From IMG/VR virus record IMGVR_UViG_3300031251_000042, positions 1 through 44,918 of that record: a DNA stretch of 44,918 bases, one strand, 5' to 3'. Source of the DNA: a virus. A model generated the notes under the pieces. It had not been told where the DNA came from, made no database searches, and saw nothing but the letters and a program-made list of their open reading frames with translations. Position numbers and translations under genes: made by a program. Every line of letters begins with the position of its first letter. Positions within the stretch are counted from its first letter, which is position 1. Shown piece by piece: positions 1-7,179 of this stretch.

Positions 1-127
1 CCAGCCGGGCTACACGGGCGAGTAGGGGGTCCCTAAGCGAGGGTACTTCCGTTTTTTCGACCTGAATTGAGGCGGACTTGAGCCGCTCGATCTCCTGGGC
101 CTGTTCTGCGATTTTTTGGGCGAGTTC
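1..127. repeat. Terminal direct repeat 1, left copy
   Basis: These 127 bases are identical to 43949-44075 and encode the shared C-terminal part of the two repressors. The identity stops sharply after CGAGTTC. The partner copy lies 43948 bp to the right. Confidence 0.95.
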
Positions 128-376
128 GACTAGGGTGGGTGATGGCTTGGCTGACTGTTGCACTAAGTCAGGATCTTGAAATAGGCGGCTTTCTTCACAG
201 CCAAGCAAATCCGCTAACGCTTTAATGGTGGATTCCTCTGGATATGTGGCCTTTGTTTCGAGGCGGGCAATAGCAGTTTGGGAAAGGTTGGCTTTCTGAG
301 CCATGCTTTCCTGAGTGAGTTTAGCCTTAGCTCTCAGCTCTTTTAAATTATGGGCCACGCATTCTCTAGTGTTCAC
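1..376 (-). CDS. CI-type repressor, immunity variant A (C-terminus cut by window start)
   Basis: This is an XRE-family helix-turn-helix repressor that should bind the operators at 412-462 and keep the lytic genes silent. The start is GTG at 376-374, because the codon just upstream in frame is TAA. Residues about 8-62 form the HTH (LKELRAKAKLTQESMAQKAN, then SQTAIARLE). From about residue 84 the protein is the same as the 43854-44333 repressor (LELAQKIAEQAQEIERLKS), including at the DNA level. Only the DNA-binding half differs. Joining base 1 to base 43948 gives 471 nt, an intact 156-residue protein ending at 43854. There is no LexA-type peptidase domain in the shared tail, so induction by RecA-stimulated self-cleavage is not expected. 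Confidence 0.85.
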   Translation of the reverse strand, partial: MNTRECVAHNLKELRAKAKLTQESMAQKANLSQTAIARLETKATYPEESTIKALADLLGCEESRLFQDPDLVQQSAKPSPTLVELAQKIAEQAQEIERLKSASIQVEKTEVPSLRDPLLARVARL

Positions 377-411
377 TTAGACTTATCATCCCATCAAAAA
401 CGAACTATGTT

Positions 412-462
412 TATAGCGCCAAATGCAATTAGACGTTGCATGTGATTGCATTTGGCGCTATA
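412..462. promoter_or_regulatory. Operator pair of immunity variant A
   Basis: A perfect 18-bp inverted repeat lies between the divergent repressor and Cro-like genes. The left arm is 412-429 (TATAGCGCCAAATGCAAT) and its exact reverse complement is 445-462, with a 15-bp spacer. The half-site TTGCAT occurs again in the spacer at 436-441, and TATAGCG recurs at 474-480. This position and symmetry are what is expected of operators shared by CI and Cro. The sequence has nothing in common with the operator of the second immunity region at 44339-44407. Confidence 0.75.
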
Positions 463-464
463 AC
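436..464 (+). promoter_or_regulatory. Candidate early promoter (PR-like), variant A
   Basis: TATAAC at 459-464 matches the sigma-70 -10 box at five of six positions. TTGCAT at 436-441 is a weak -35 with a 17-bp spacer. The promoter overlaps the inverted repeat, so a bound repressor would block it, and it reads toward the Cro-like gene at 498. The weak -35 keeps confidence modest. Confidence 0.4.
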
Positions 465-497
465 GTATGTATGTATAGCGGACGGCTAAACGGAAAA

Positions 498-698
498 ATG
501 ATTACCGAAGTGAAGCAAACAAAGGGAATTACCCACTATTGCCTTGCAGGGCGTTTAGGGGTTTCGCCAAGCCTCTTGAGTCAGATGGAACAGGGTTACT
601 TGCCGCCCAGGAATCGTGAACGGATTCTTGGGGCGTTAGCCGCAGAAATAGGGGTCAGCGTTGCCGCGCTGTTCCTCCCTGAGGCCATAACAGCCTAA
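498..698 (+). CDS. Cro-like small HTH regulator, variant A
   Basis: This 66-residue protein is almost entirely one helix-turn-helix domain (LAGRLGVSPSLLSQMEQGY, residues about 17-35), followed by a short hydrophobic C-terminal helix. It is divergent from the repressor across the palindromic operator, which is the usual Cro arrangement. The start at 498 is chosen because it begins the HTH fold and follows AACGGAAAA. A longer frame from 423 would start inside the operator. No equivalent protein sequence is seen in the second immunity region, where a different HTH gene occupies the same place. Confidence 0.7.
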   Translation: MITEVKQTKGITHYCLAGRLGVSPSLLSQMEQGYLPPRNRERILGALAAEIGVSVAALFLPEAITA

Positions 699-780
699 CG
701 CAGGGCGTTTATCAGATTTAGAATAGTTTTGCAAGGCGTCATGAAACGTAGGGATTTCTATATCCAGAGGGTGGAGTTTT

Positions 781-1026
781 ATGCAGATTGAGCTTTCAAA
801 AGTAATTCAACGTCGAGACCGGACGATTATCGTTGTCGAGGCCATGAACGATATTCGACCTGTCTTCACTCCCACGGAGCAGTACGAGGGCACCCTCGAA
901 GAAGTGGAACGGAAACATATCAAATTCGTGTTGGACGCCGCGCAGACGCTTGAAGAGGCCGCGGGCATCCTTGGGATTAACCTGTCCACGCTTTGGCGGA
1001 AACGTCGCACGTACGGGCTGGAGTGA
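781..1026 (+). CDS. Fis-type (HTH_8-like) DNA-binding protein
   Basis: The protein has 81 residues. The C-terminal half (about 45-80) reads as a Fis/NtrC-type HTH: helices around AQTLEEAAGILGINLSTLWR and a final RRTYGLE, as in the DNA-binding tails of bacterial enhancer-binding proteins but without an AAA+ domain. The ribosome site GAGGGTGGAG lies just upstream. It occurs only in immunity variant A, because the second cassette runs straight from its Cro-like gene to the following gene. A role as an early transcription activator or repressor is inference. Confidence 0.6.
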   Translation: MQIELSKVIQRRDRTIIVVEAMNDIRPVFTPTEQYEGTLEEVERKHIKFVLDAAQTLEEAAGILGINLSTLWRKRRTYGLE

Positions 1027-1035
1027 GGAGAAACC

Positions 1036-1335
1036 ATGGAAACGATAGTTGAGAATGGAGTGAAGTTGGAATTGGTGCCTATCGAACCGCTGACGCAGGA
1101 GGCATGCCGACTCAGCGTGTGCGAATGGTTCGATAGGTTTTGGAAAGAACCCATCAACGGTATTGCATCGGAGATTGAAGGATTGAGTTCAGAGCATCGA
1201 GCTGAGATTCAGCAGTACGCGGTCATCAGAATCGCTGAGCAGTTTCGACAGAACTTCAAGACAATTGACATCGAATTAATCTGCAAGGGTGCGGTTATGG
1301 ATTACCTCGGGATTGACGACGTGAGGTTCGCATGA
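1036..1335 (+). CDS. Small early protein spanning an immunity anchor
   Basis: The family is not recognised. The protein has 99 residues, acidic and helical, with the stretch CEWFDRFWKEPINGIASEIE. From codon 30 (base 1123) the DNA is identical to the window's right end, so codons 30-67 are shared by both immunity variants while the first 29 codons are variant-specific. The start is supported by GAGGAGAAACC. The stop overlaps the next start (ATGA), so the two genes are probably translationally coupled. Confidence 0.6.
   Translation: METIVENGVKLELVPIEPLTQEACRLSVCEWFDRFWKEPINGIASEIEGLSSEHRAEIQQYAVIRIAEQFRQNFKTIDIELICKGAVMDYLGIDDVRFA
1123..1237. repeat. Terminal direct repeat 2, left copy
   Basis: These 115 bases are identical to 44804-44918, the end of the window. 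The identity begins at codon 30 of the small early gene. The offset is 43681 bp, 267 bp less than for repeat 1, because cassette B is shorter than cassette A. Confidence 0.95.
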
Positions 1336-1571
1336 ATTACTCGTCGTCGGTCTTCTCCTCAGAGTTCGGTAAGAAAATGTCTGAGGAGTCTCACGAAGTG
1401 AACGAGATCCATTGGCTAAAGGCTGAGATCTCGGCTCTCAAGATGCAAAACGACCGCCTCGTAACCGAGACCGATAGAACCTTAAAAACCATGGAGCTGG
1501 TCATACAATTGTTCCATGGGCAAATTCAGGACCTTCGACGCCTGGCGAGGGATCGTGGGGAAATGGAATGA
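1332..1571 (+). CDS. Small coiled-coil early protein
   Basis: The protein has 79 residues and its function is unknown. Residues about 25-70 form a heptad-rich helix (LKAEISALKMQNDRLVTETD), consistent with a coiled coil. It overlaps its neighbours on both sides by ATGA junctions (1332 and 1568), which marks a tightly coupled early operon. Confidence 0.55.
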   Translation: MNYSSSVFSSEFGKKMSEESHEVNEIHWLKAEISALKMQNDRLVTETDRTLKTMELVIQLFHGQIQDLRRLARDRGEME

Positions 1572-1843
1572 GGGAGGCACTTGTGCGGCGTGTTGAAGTC
1601 CTTTTCACATTTGAAACGGCTCAGCCAGTTCGGATGCAGTACCGCGGAGTCCGGGGCATTCGTGGTGAATTTCGGATGGAGACAAAAGGACCAGAGGCGA
1701 AGCATTTTAGGCCGATCGTATGGACTTGGGAGATGGGGCTCGTTGAGTATTATCTCATGCTCGTTCGCTATTACGGGATTTCTGGGGTTACTCCTCAGTG
1801 GATTGAGGACCGACATCCCTGGAACACTCTAGGTGTACTCTAG
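1568..1843 (+). CDS. Hypothetical early protein
   Basis: The protein has 91 residues and is not recognised. It is aromatic-rich (FRPIVWTWEMGLVEYYLMLV). This frame is preferred over the overlapping frame at 1581-1832 because its ATG overlaps the stop of the preceding gene (ATGA at 1568-1571), continuing the pattern of the operon. Nothing in it suggests a catalytic role. Confidence 0.5.
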   Translation: MREALVRRVEVLFTFETAQPVRMQYRGVRGIRGEFRMETKGPEAKHFRPIVWTWEMGLVEYYLMLVRYYGISGVTPQWIEDRHPWNTLGVL

Positions 1844-1887
1844 GCATACAGAGGACGACTGAACAGAAAAAAAAAGGGGGGCAGGGA

Positions 1888-2253
1888 ATGAAGCCAATTT
1901 GGAATTACGACACTAACTGGATGAGTACGATTGGTTCTGAGACTAAAACGAATGTGACTGAGGCTACTTCAGAAGTTAAAATGGCAAGTGTTTTGAAATT
2001 ACGCCATGCCAGGGCGGCTGTTCAACAAAAGCGAGCCCAATTCGTCAAAGCGAAGCGAGTTGAGGATCTCCCTGATTTGCTGACGGTGAAAGAGGCGGCT
2101 GATAAACTTAAGCTTAGGCCCAGCACTATTTACGCCTGGATTTATTCCGGATTCATTGTTCCGATCAGGCTTGGGGTCAATAAGCGGAGAATTCGCATCA
2201 GTGTGTCCTGTTTGCAGGAGTTAATGTTGAATGGCGCCCAAACCGCTTCATAA
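1888..2253 (+). CDS. Excisionase-like / HTH_17 DNA-binding protein
   Basis: The protein has 121 residues. Residues about 64-115 match the MerR-like HTH_17 (excisionase) fold: LLTVKEAADKLKLRPSTIYA, then WIYSGFIVPIRLG, then RRIRISVSCLQELM. It overlaps the integrase gene by 23 bp, and in temperate phages this partner is commonly the recombination directionality factor. The ribosome site is in GGGGGGCAGGGA before 1888. The N-terminal 60 residues are not recognised. A transcription regulator is the alternative role. Confidence 0.7.
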   Translation: MKPIWNYDTNWMSTIGSETKTNVTEATSEVKMASVLKLRHARAAVQQKRAQFVKAKRVEDLPDLLTVKEAADKLKLRPSTIYAWIYSGFIVPIRLGVNKRRIRISVSCLQELMLNGAQTAS

Positions 2254-3502
2254 AAAAAGCCTGATCAAAAAGAAGCAGTACGGGATCCGGTTAGCTGGAA
2301 AGCTCTACCGCGAAAGCTTTTCGTCCGCGACCTCCGCGCGCGCATGGCAGCGAAAAATGCGCGAAGAATACGAGCGCGCAATCGACGTAAAACAAAAGCT
2401 CATCTTAAGCCAGCATCCGGAACTCAATGCCGTCCAGGAGGTTCTCGAGGACGATTGGATAATTGAGAACAAGAAAAAGAAATTCCGTCCGATGCTTGTC
2501 GAGGACGCCGCAAAAACATTTCTGATCGCGAGAGTGAATCAAAAGACTTATCGGCACGATTTGTTTCGGATGACGAAATATGTGCTCCCGTATTTCGGGA
2601 AGCGTTACATGCATGATGTCGATTCGGACGATTGGAAAAAGCTTCTTGGCGACGGAGAGACGAATTCTCCCGGTTTGCTCGTGACTGAGTATGGCTTGAG
2701 CCCTACGACGTCGAATCTCATTCGGGCGCTTTTGAGTCGGTTTTACAACGTTGCCCGAAAAACTCTGAAATGCTCCAAGGAAAATCCGATCTCCGATATT
2801 GATCCACTCGAGCAGAGCGGCGAAAGTGGGGAGATCGAGTTTCTGGAAACCGTCGATCAGATCCGGGCGTATTTGAGCCATGCCAGGACGGACAACTACC
2901 CGGCGTTTCATATTTTTACGTTAATCAGTCTGAACACGGGCCAGCGAATGGGTAACGTGATTGGACTGAAATGGGAAGATGTCAATTTTGAAACCGGAGT
3001 GATCACGTTCCGTCGGAAATGGTTTCGGCGGAAAGATCGGGACGGACTTAAAGAGGAAGGATTTGAGCCAGGGACCAAGGCGGGTAATGCCCCTCATAAG
3101 GTCGGACTAACTCAGAAGCTCCGGGCTGCTCTTATCGCGTGGAGGAATACCACTTCATTTAGTCGTCCGACTGATTGGATCGTTCATGACTCGGTGGGGA
3201 TTTATCTAGGTGATCATAAAATTTGGCACTCCCACGAGCGGACGATCAAGAAGATGCAGAAGGTGGGATGGGGGATTAAATATCTTAAACCTCACGCACT
3301 GCGGCATACCTATGCCACTCAATATCTTGAGAATGGCGGCAGCATTTATAAGTTGTGTGAAATACTCAACCATTCTTCGGTAAAAGTGACTGAAAAGTAC
3401 AAGCGGCACGTTGGGTCGACGCTTGTTGAAAAAATGGAGGCTTTTGAAATTGGCGGTGATGAGCAGTTAGCCGGTGTATTACCCCTCGTCCGGACCAAGT
3501 AG
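2231..3502 (+). CDS. int: Tyrosine-family site-specific integrase
   Basis: This 423-residue tyrosine recombinase catalyses integration between attP and the host att site. There is a basic N-terminal arm-binding region (1-55), a core-binding SAM-like domain (about 88-195) and a catalytic domain (about 203-400). Visible active-site residues are R239 (TGQRMGN), H355 and R358 (PHALRHTYA), H381 (LNHSS) and the nucleophile Y390 (EKYKRH). The gene is complete and lies directly beside the attP at 3503-3740, as usual for phages that integrate in tRNA genes. Confidence 0.93.
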   Translation: MAPKPLHKKSLIKKKQYGIRLAGKLYRESFSSATSARAWQRKMREEYERAIDVKQKLILSQHPELNAVQEVLEDDWIIENKKKKFRPMLVEDAAKTFLIARVNQKTYRHDLFRMTKYVLPYFGKRYMHDVDSDDWKKLLGDGETNSPGLLVTEYGLSPTTSNLIRALLSRFYNVARKTLKCSKENPISDIDPLEQSGESGEIEFLETVDQIRAYLSHARTDNYPAFHIFTLISLNTGQRMGNVIGLKWEDVNFETGVITFRRKWFRRKDRDGLKEEGFEPGTKAGNAPHKVGLTQKLRAALIAWRNTTSFSRPTDWIVHDSVGIYLGDHKIWHSHERTIKKMQKVGWGIKYLKPHALRHTYATQYLENGGSIYKLCEILNHSSVKVTEKYKRHVGSTLVEKMEAFEIGGDEQLAGVLPLVRTK

Positions 3503-3504
3503 AG

Positions 3505-3521
3505 TGTTCTACCTGTGTTCT
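3505..3521 (+). repeat. Arm-type direct repeat, copy 1
   Basis: The 17-bp sequence TGTTCTACCTGTGTTCT starts three bases after the integrase stop. It recurs exactly at 3713-3729, on the other side of the tRNA-like core. It is probably an integrase arm-binding site. Confidence 0.65.
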
Positions 3522-3712
3522 AGCGTCGAGGGTGGCAAGTTTTAAGGGGTTGTTTTGGTTTAAGTTTATGGTGGCTCCGGAGAGAATCGAACTCTCACAA
3601 AGCTAGTTCTGTAAACTCTTAAAATCTAACGCAAACCCCGAAAAACAAAGGAAAAATGATGAGGTCACATACGTTGTGATTTTCGTCCGATTTCATCGTT
3701 TTTTCCAGAGTC

Positions 3713-3729
3713 TGTTCTACCTGTGTTCT
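3713..3729 (+). repeat. Arm-type direct repeat, copy 2
   Basis: This is an exact second copy of the 17-bp repeat at 3505-3521. The rest of 3740-3898 holds no gene that I can support. It must contain the start signals for the early operon, but I see no strong sigma-70 promoter in it. Confidence 0.65.
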
Positions 3730-3898
3730 TTAACACGGGAAAGGCCGATTCCTAAAAAGTGGGGTTAGAAATGTTGAGTGAGGGAATAAATCTTCAACTG
3801 TTTTTTAAATCAAGGCGCTTCCAAAAGCCTGACCTAATAAGTCTACAGCCGTTCTGTTTATGTCCCGACTGCGTAGCAGGTCTGCTCGAGGTGCGATC

Positions 3899-4126
3899 AT
3901 GAGTGAGGTACTCCGGCGCAATTGTCGCGGCTGCGGCATGCCCTTGATCTTCATCCAAGGACCCGAGGGACGGACTGTCCCACTCGATACCCAGGCACCG
4001 GTCTACAAAGTCGAGAGAGACCTGACCGGCGTTGAAGTCGCGGTACGGGTCGAAGCCTTCGTTTCGCATTTCGCGAGTTATCCGAAGGCAAGCGACCTCT
4101 CTCGATCCAAGCGTTCCAAGGTTTAA
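3899..4126 (+). CDS. Small zinc-ribbon-like phage protein
   Basis: The protein has 75 residues. It begins with CRGCG (C-x2-C) followed by PLIFIQGPEGRTVPLD, a pattern common in small phage early proteins of unknown role. No second cysteine pair is present, so metal binding is uncertain. The start at 3899 is chosen for GAGGTG eight bases upstream; an upstream start at 3860 lacks a ribosome site. It is the first gene of the replication operon. Confidence 0.6.
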   Translation: MSEVLRRNCRGCGMPLIFIQGPEGRTVPLDTQAPVYKVERDLTGVEVAVRVEAFVSHFASYPKASDLSRSKRSKV

Positions 4127-4239
4127 GTCATTCCAGCATTACCCCGCCGCCAAGGACGGTAGTGGGGCGTCTCCATCACGGATGAAAGAAGTACAGCACG
4201 GCGCACGTCGAGTGCGTCTGAGAGCGTCTGAGGGAGCAT

Positions 4240-5040
4240 ATGGCAAGGATAAATTTTGAGGATGACGTCGAAGCTCAGGATGAGTTTTGGCGTTTATTGG
4301 AATTGATTGGCGGCGATCGAGATAAGGCATTGGGGAGGCTCCTGAGATTCTTTAGAATCGCTCAAAAGGCATGGGGGAGGGGTGAGCCCATGTCAGGGGA
4401 TGACCTCCGATCTAAGGGCTTTTCTGACATGATCGAAAGCGGATGGGCTGTCCCATTCGATGAGGGTTTTCACGCGCTGGGGGCCAAGAAGCATTTTGAA
4501 TGGTACCGGCAAAAAGTTGAAGCGGCGAAAAAGGGCGGTGAGGCTCGGTCTGAGAAATTCGGCTTTGGACGAAACGTGCCTATAGGGTCCCGTTCGGGTG
4601 CCGAAACTGATTTCCGGCAAGCGGAACTTGATTCCGCAAGCCCTCTTGCTCCTGTTCCCGCTCCCGTTCCCGCTCTTGCTCTTTCTCCTGTTCAAAAAAC
4701 AAATACAAATGCGCGCGCGTGTGTCTCGGAGCATATCCAGGACTGCATCCAGGAATGGGAAGCGACGTTGAAGCATTTCGAGATTGGGCGTCCAATCGGG
4801 GAACGGGATGAAGTCGCAATAGGTCAAGCTGTCCAACGCTATGGGGCTGATTGGGTAAAGCTTGCCTTCCTGGGCGCCAGGAAACAGACCAAAGGCAAGA
4901 CGTTTGACCCGAAGAATTTTGTCTCGCTGAGCATCTACCTGCACCGTGATCGCATTGAGCGGCTTGTGAATATCGGAGCCGGCAAAGAATCGGCCGACGG
5001 CGTCGACTGGACGAAAGTGTTCGGATCGGAGGTCGCATGA
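4240..5040 (+). CDS. Putative replication initiation protein (phage O-like)
   Basis: The protein has 266 residues. The N-terminus (1-100) resembles winged-helix N-domains of phage replication proteins (INFEDDVEAQDEFWRLLELI, then GDRDKALGRLLRFFRIAQKAW). A Pro/Ala-rich linker follows (about 135-148) and then a C-terminal helical domain. It sits just before a helicase-loader-like gene, as lambda O precedes P. The linker is encoded by 12-bp repeats followed by an A-rich stretch, so the origin may lie inside the gene. Assignment rests on position and general likeness, not on a definite motif. Confidence 0.5.
   Translation: MARINFEDDVEAQDEFWRLLELIGGDRDKALGRLLRFFRIAQKAWGRGEPMSGDDLRSKGFSDMIESGWAVPFDEGFHALGAKKHFEWYRQKVEAAKKGGEARSEKFGFGRNVPIGSRSGAETDFRQAELDSASPLAPVPAPVPALALSPVQKTNTNARACVSEHIQDCIQEWEATLKHFEIGRPIGERDEVAIGQAVQRYGADWVKLAFLGARKQTKGKTFDPKNFVSLSIYLHRDRIERLVNIGAGKESADGVDWTKVFGSEVA
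4642..4710 (+). repeat. Short tandem repeats next to an A-rich stretch: possible origin
   Basis: Units of 12 bp (CCTGTTCCCGCT 4651-4662, CCCGTTCCCGCT 4663-4674, then degenerate copies to 4693) encode the Pro/Ala linker of the putative initiator. They are followed by the A-rich CAAAAAACAAATACAAAT. Iterons beside an AT-rich segment inside the initiator gene is the lambda origin plan. The repeats may equally be plain low-complexity linker DNA. Confidence 0.3.
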
Positions 5041-5603
5041 CGCCAGCTGAATTTCAGGTTCAGGTCGGCAGGCTTTCGGAGACTTTTGGAAAGAATGCGT
5101 ACGGTTCCGAGCGCATTGCTTTGATTTGGAAAGAGGTCTCTCTGCTTTCAAACGAAACGTTCATTCGGATTGTGGACCGATTCGTCGGAGAGCTTCGTCA
5201 GGCGCCGCTTTTGCCGGACTTCCGCGAAGCTGCCTCGAAAGAGCGCGAGCAATTGTGGGGTCAGAAAAAGCAAGAAGAGCGAGTCACGGCAAAAGAGTTC
5301 GAGAGTGCGTTTTCCCGCGACGACACGTCGATGATCGCGAGTGCGATTATCAAGCGCATAACCGCTGACCTCACGGACGCCGAATGGGAGTCGGTTTTAC
5401 GAATGCTCGATAATCTCTCGAAAACTGGCCCACGGGCTAAATGCACGCGTTGTCAGGACACCGGGGCACTGTTTGCACGGCGAAAGGGGGACGTTTGCGG
5501 CGATCATGCGTTTCGGTGCGATTGCCCGGCAGGAGAACGCAACCGAAGTGCGTCCGCACGGTGGAACTTTTCGATGCTCAAGAATTTCGAGGTGTGCTCA
5601 TGA
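5037..5603 (+). CDS. Putative helicase-loader-like replication protein
   Basis: The protein has 188 residues. The N-terminal 80 residues (GRLSETFGKNAYGSERIALI, then FVGELRQAPLLPDF) resemble the helical N-domain of phage helicase loaders such as the G39P type. The C-terminus has CTRC, D-x-G, then H-x3-CDC, a probable zinc site. The ATG overlaps the stop of the initiator-like gene (ATGA), so the two products are likely made in step. The exact role (loader versus unknown zinc protein) is inference. Confidence 0.5.
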   Translation: MTPAEFQVQVGRLSETFGKNAYGSERIALIWKEVSLLSNETFIRIVDRFVGELRQAPLLPDFREAASKEREQLWGQKKQEERVTAKEFESAFSRDDTSMIASAIIKRITADLTDAEWESVLRMLDNLSKTGPRAKCTRCQDTGALFARRKGDVCGDHAFRCDCPAGERNRSASARWNFSMLKNFEVCS

Positions 5604-5950
5604 TCGAGATTAATCTAGCGAAACCCAAGCGACTCAGGGACAAAAAGCTCTTCGCGGAAATCAAGACAATGTCTTGCGTCGTTTGCGGACGCCCTCCCGG
5701 AAATCCCGCAAACCCAATAGATCCGTCCCATATCAAAACCCGTGGGTCAGGAGGGCCTGATGCGCCGTTTAATCTCTGGCCGAAATGTAGAACCTGCCAC
5801 ATCCAGTGGGGAAAAAGTTGGGTCAGGTTCCTGGAGCAAAATCCGAGGTTTCGCAACCTGCTGGCAAGGGTCGGCTGGACCTTCACGGATGAGTTCGGAT
5901 GTCCAAAACTGTGGCATCCGCTTCTCGAGAAGGGCGCCCATGAAATCTGA
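5600..5950 (+). CDS. HNH-type nuclease-like recombination protein
   Basis: The protein has 116 residues. An HNH-type fold is visible: C26 and C29 (CVVCG), H44 (DPSHIKTRG), N58 (PFNLWPKC), C63 and C66, and H67 (CRTCHIQWG). Similar small HNH proteins lie beside RusA in many phage recombination or replication modules and probably act on branched or single-stranded DNA ends. The start at 5600 overlaps the previous stop (ATGA). Confidence 0.7.
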   Translation: MIEINLAKPKRLRDKKLFAEIKTMSCVVCGRPPGNPANPIDPSHIKTRGSGGPDAPFNLWPKCRTCHIQWGKSWVRFLEQNPRFRNLLARVGWTFTDEFGCPKLWHPLLEKGAHEI

Positions 5951-6344
5951 AAAACAGTCACACGAGCCGTACCTGCTCAAAATTGTTATCCCGGGACTCT
6001 ACAAAATGGGCAATCGGAGCGGCCGCCGCGGTAATCACTGGAACGAGCGCCAGGAGATCATGGCACTCAAATGCACCGTCATGGCTCTTGTGGGTAGCAG
6101 CAAGCCGCCTAAGCCGCTTGCCAAGGCTGAACTGATCTGCGTCCGGTTTTCTTCAGTAGAGCCCGATTGCGACGGCCTGGTCATCGGTTTTAAACACGTG
6201 ATCGATGCGCTGAAAAATTGTGGCGTGATCGTGGACGATAAGCCGAGTGTGATCGGTTTCCCCCGATATGAGTGGCGCAAAGCCAAGCCAAAAAAAGGAT
6301 TTCTGTACGTTCAGGTGAAAGAGTCCGCCAAGGAGGAAAAATGA
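5940..6344 (+). CDS. rusA: RusA-family Holliday junction resolvase
   Basis: The protein has 134 residues. The C-terminal two thirds fit RusA endonuclease, which cuts Holliday junctions as a dimer. The acidic cluster D76/D78 (EPDCDGLVIGFKHVIDAL) and D99/D100 (GVIVDDKPSV) corresponds to the metal-binding aspartates, followed by the basic strand WRKAKPKKGF. It overlaps the HNH gene by 11 bp, suggesting coupled expression for resolving replication and recombination intermediates before packaging. Confidence 0.85.
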   Translation: MKSEKQSHEPYLLKIVIPGLYKMGNRSGRRGNHWNERQEIMALKCTVMALVGSSKPPKPLAKAELICVRFSSVEPDCDGLVIGFKHVIDALKNCGVIVDDKPSVIGFPRYEWRKAKPKKGFLYVQVKESAKEEK

Positions 6345-6514
6345 GTGAGCCTGTAATTCAAAAAAAGAAACATAAACCGAGCCTTTGGCAGAAGGGCTAC
6401 AAGCCGTGCCTAAAAGGCTGCGGAAAACTTGTGATGAATCGAGACATGATTTGTCAGCCTTGCAAAAAGATTCCAGCTCGGAATGGCATCCAGGTGAAAG
6501 GGGCTACTGGTTGA
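6341..6514 (+). CDS. Small cysteine-rich zinc-binding-like protein
   Basis: The protein has 57 residues with two cysteine pairs (CLKGC and CQPC) about 17 residues apart, in a basic context, consistent with one zinc knuckle. The ribosome site AGGAGG is ideal and lies inside the end of rusA, fixing the start at 6341. The function is unknown; a nucleic-acid-binding role is likely from charge. Confidence 0.6.
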   Translation: MSEPVIQKKKHKPSLWQKGYKPCLKGCGKLVMNRDMICQPCKKIPARNGIQVKGATG

Positions 6515-7179
6515 GAGAGCGCTTGACGCCAGATCAGGCCATCAAGTTTTTAAAGCGGGCTAAACTGTCTGCGAGTCGAATGGGATGGGTTAACGATGCT
6601 GAAGATATTGCTCAAGAAGTGCTTCTCAAGTTCTGCGAAGGCAGGGGTCAACACCAGACCATTGATCAAGCAGTTGGAGATCTTATTCGAGGAAAATATC
6701 GAGTGCTTGGGTTTAGTCGCAATGAACATCGGAGACAGCGGCTCCGAATGGTCCCAGTGGAGGACGCACGAGGCGTTGCGGCTCCTGAGGCAATCGGAAG
6801 AGATTTTGAGAACATTATTGGAAGCCTGCAAGGGTTAGAGAGGGTCATGGTTAAGCTGCGTTATGAGTGGGGATTCACAGCACGGGAGATTGCAGATTGT
6901 TTCGGAGTTACTGAGAGCCGGATTAGTCAAAGGCTCAAGGGAATACAAAAAGGCTTATCACTCGAAATGGCGCTCGATGAACAAAGACCGGATCAGGTTG
7001 TACGCTCAAAAGCAGAACTTGAAGCCTGGCGTGAGAGAGAAAAGGAACGCCTCGTGTCGGGCTTACTTCCGCCGGCGACCGCCGGGATGGAATGCCCAGA
7101 GGATCGCGAAATGGCGGAGGGAAAATTCTGGGAAGTGGAAATTGATCATGGCGCGAGCTTCCCGGAATGGTTTGCATAA
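6511..7179 (+). CDS. Phage-encoded sigma-70-like factor
   Basis: The protein has 222 residues from a TTG start that overlaps the previous stop (TTGA, 6511-6514). A region 2-like segment (MGWVNDAEDIAQEVLLKFCE, about 24-43) and a region 4-like HTH (LRYEWGFTAREIADCFGVTE, then SRISQRLKGIQKGL, about 116-149) are visible. It could redirect host RNA polymerase to middle or late promoters. The last 70 residues have no family likeness and overlap another long frame (6977-7402), so the true C-terminus is uncertain. Confidence 0.65.
   Translation: MRERLTPDQAIKFLKRAKLSASRMGWVNDAEDIAQEVLLKFCEGRGQHQTIDQAVGDLIRGKYRVLGFSRNEHRRQRLRMVPVEDARGVAAPEAIGRDFENIIGSLQGLERVMVKLRYEWGFTAREIADCFGVTESRISQRLKGIQKGLSLEMALDEQRPDQVVRSKAELEAWREREKERLVSGLLPPATAGMECPEDREMAEGKFWEVEIDHGASFPEWFA

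Larger units (their letters stand above)
3503..3740. other. attP: tRNA 3' end core flanked by integrase arm-type repeats
   Basis: On the minus strand 3569-3601 reads as the 3' end of a tRNA gene: a perfect T-arm (GAGAG TTCGATT CTCTC), the acceptor strand CGGAGCC, discriminator A and encoded CCA. The 5' half is missing and no anticodon arm fits, so this is an attachment core that rebuilds a host tRNA on integration. Two identical 17-bp direct repeats (TGTTCTACCTGTGTTCT, 3505-3521 and 3713-3729) flank it at about 50 and 110 bp. Each contains GTTCT twice, 11 bp apart, as expected of integrase arm sites. The tRNA isotype is not determined. Confidence 0.75.

Noticed and set aside
961-1020. Common origin of the 781 and 44456 HTH proteins from a shared INLSTLWR motif
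   Set aside because: The eight residues match but DNA and flanking protein do not. It could be convergence within HTH helices, so I do not claim it.
3569-3601. Complete tRNA gene
   Set aside because: Only the T-arm, acceptor 3' strand and CCA are present. No matching 5' acceptor strand, D-arm or anticodon arm can be found, so it is an attachment core.
4393-5151. 252-codon minus-strand frame
   Set aside because: It lies opposite the replication gene, has a cysteine/arginine-rich shadow composition, no ribosome site and no family likeness.
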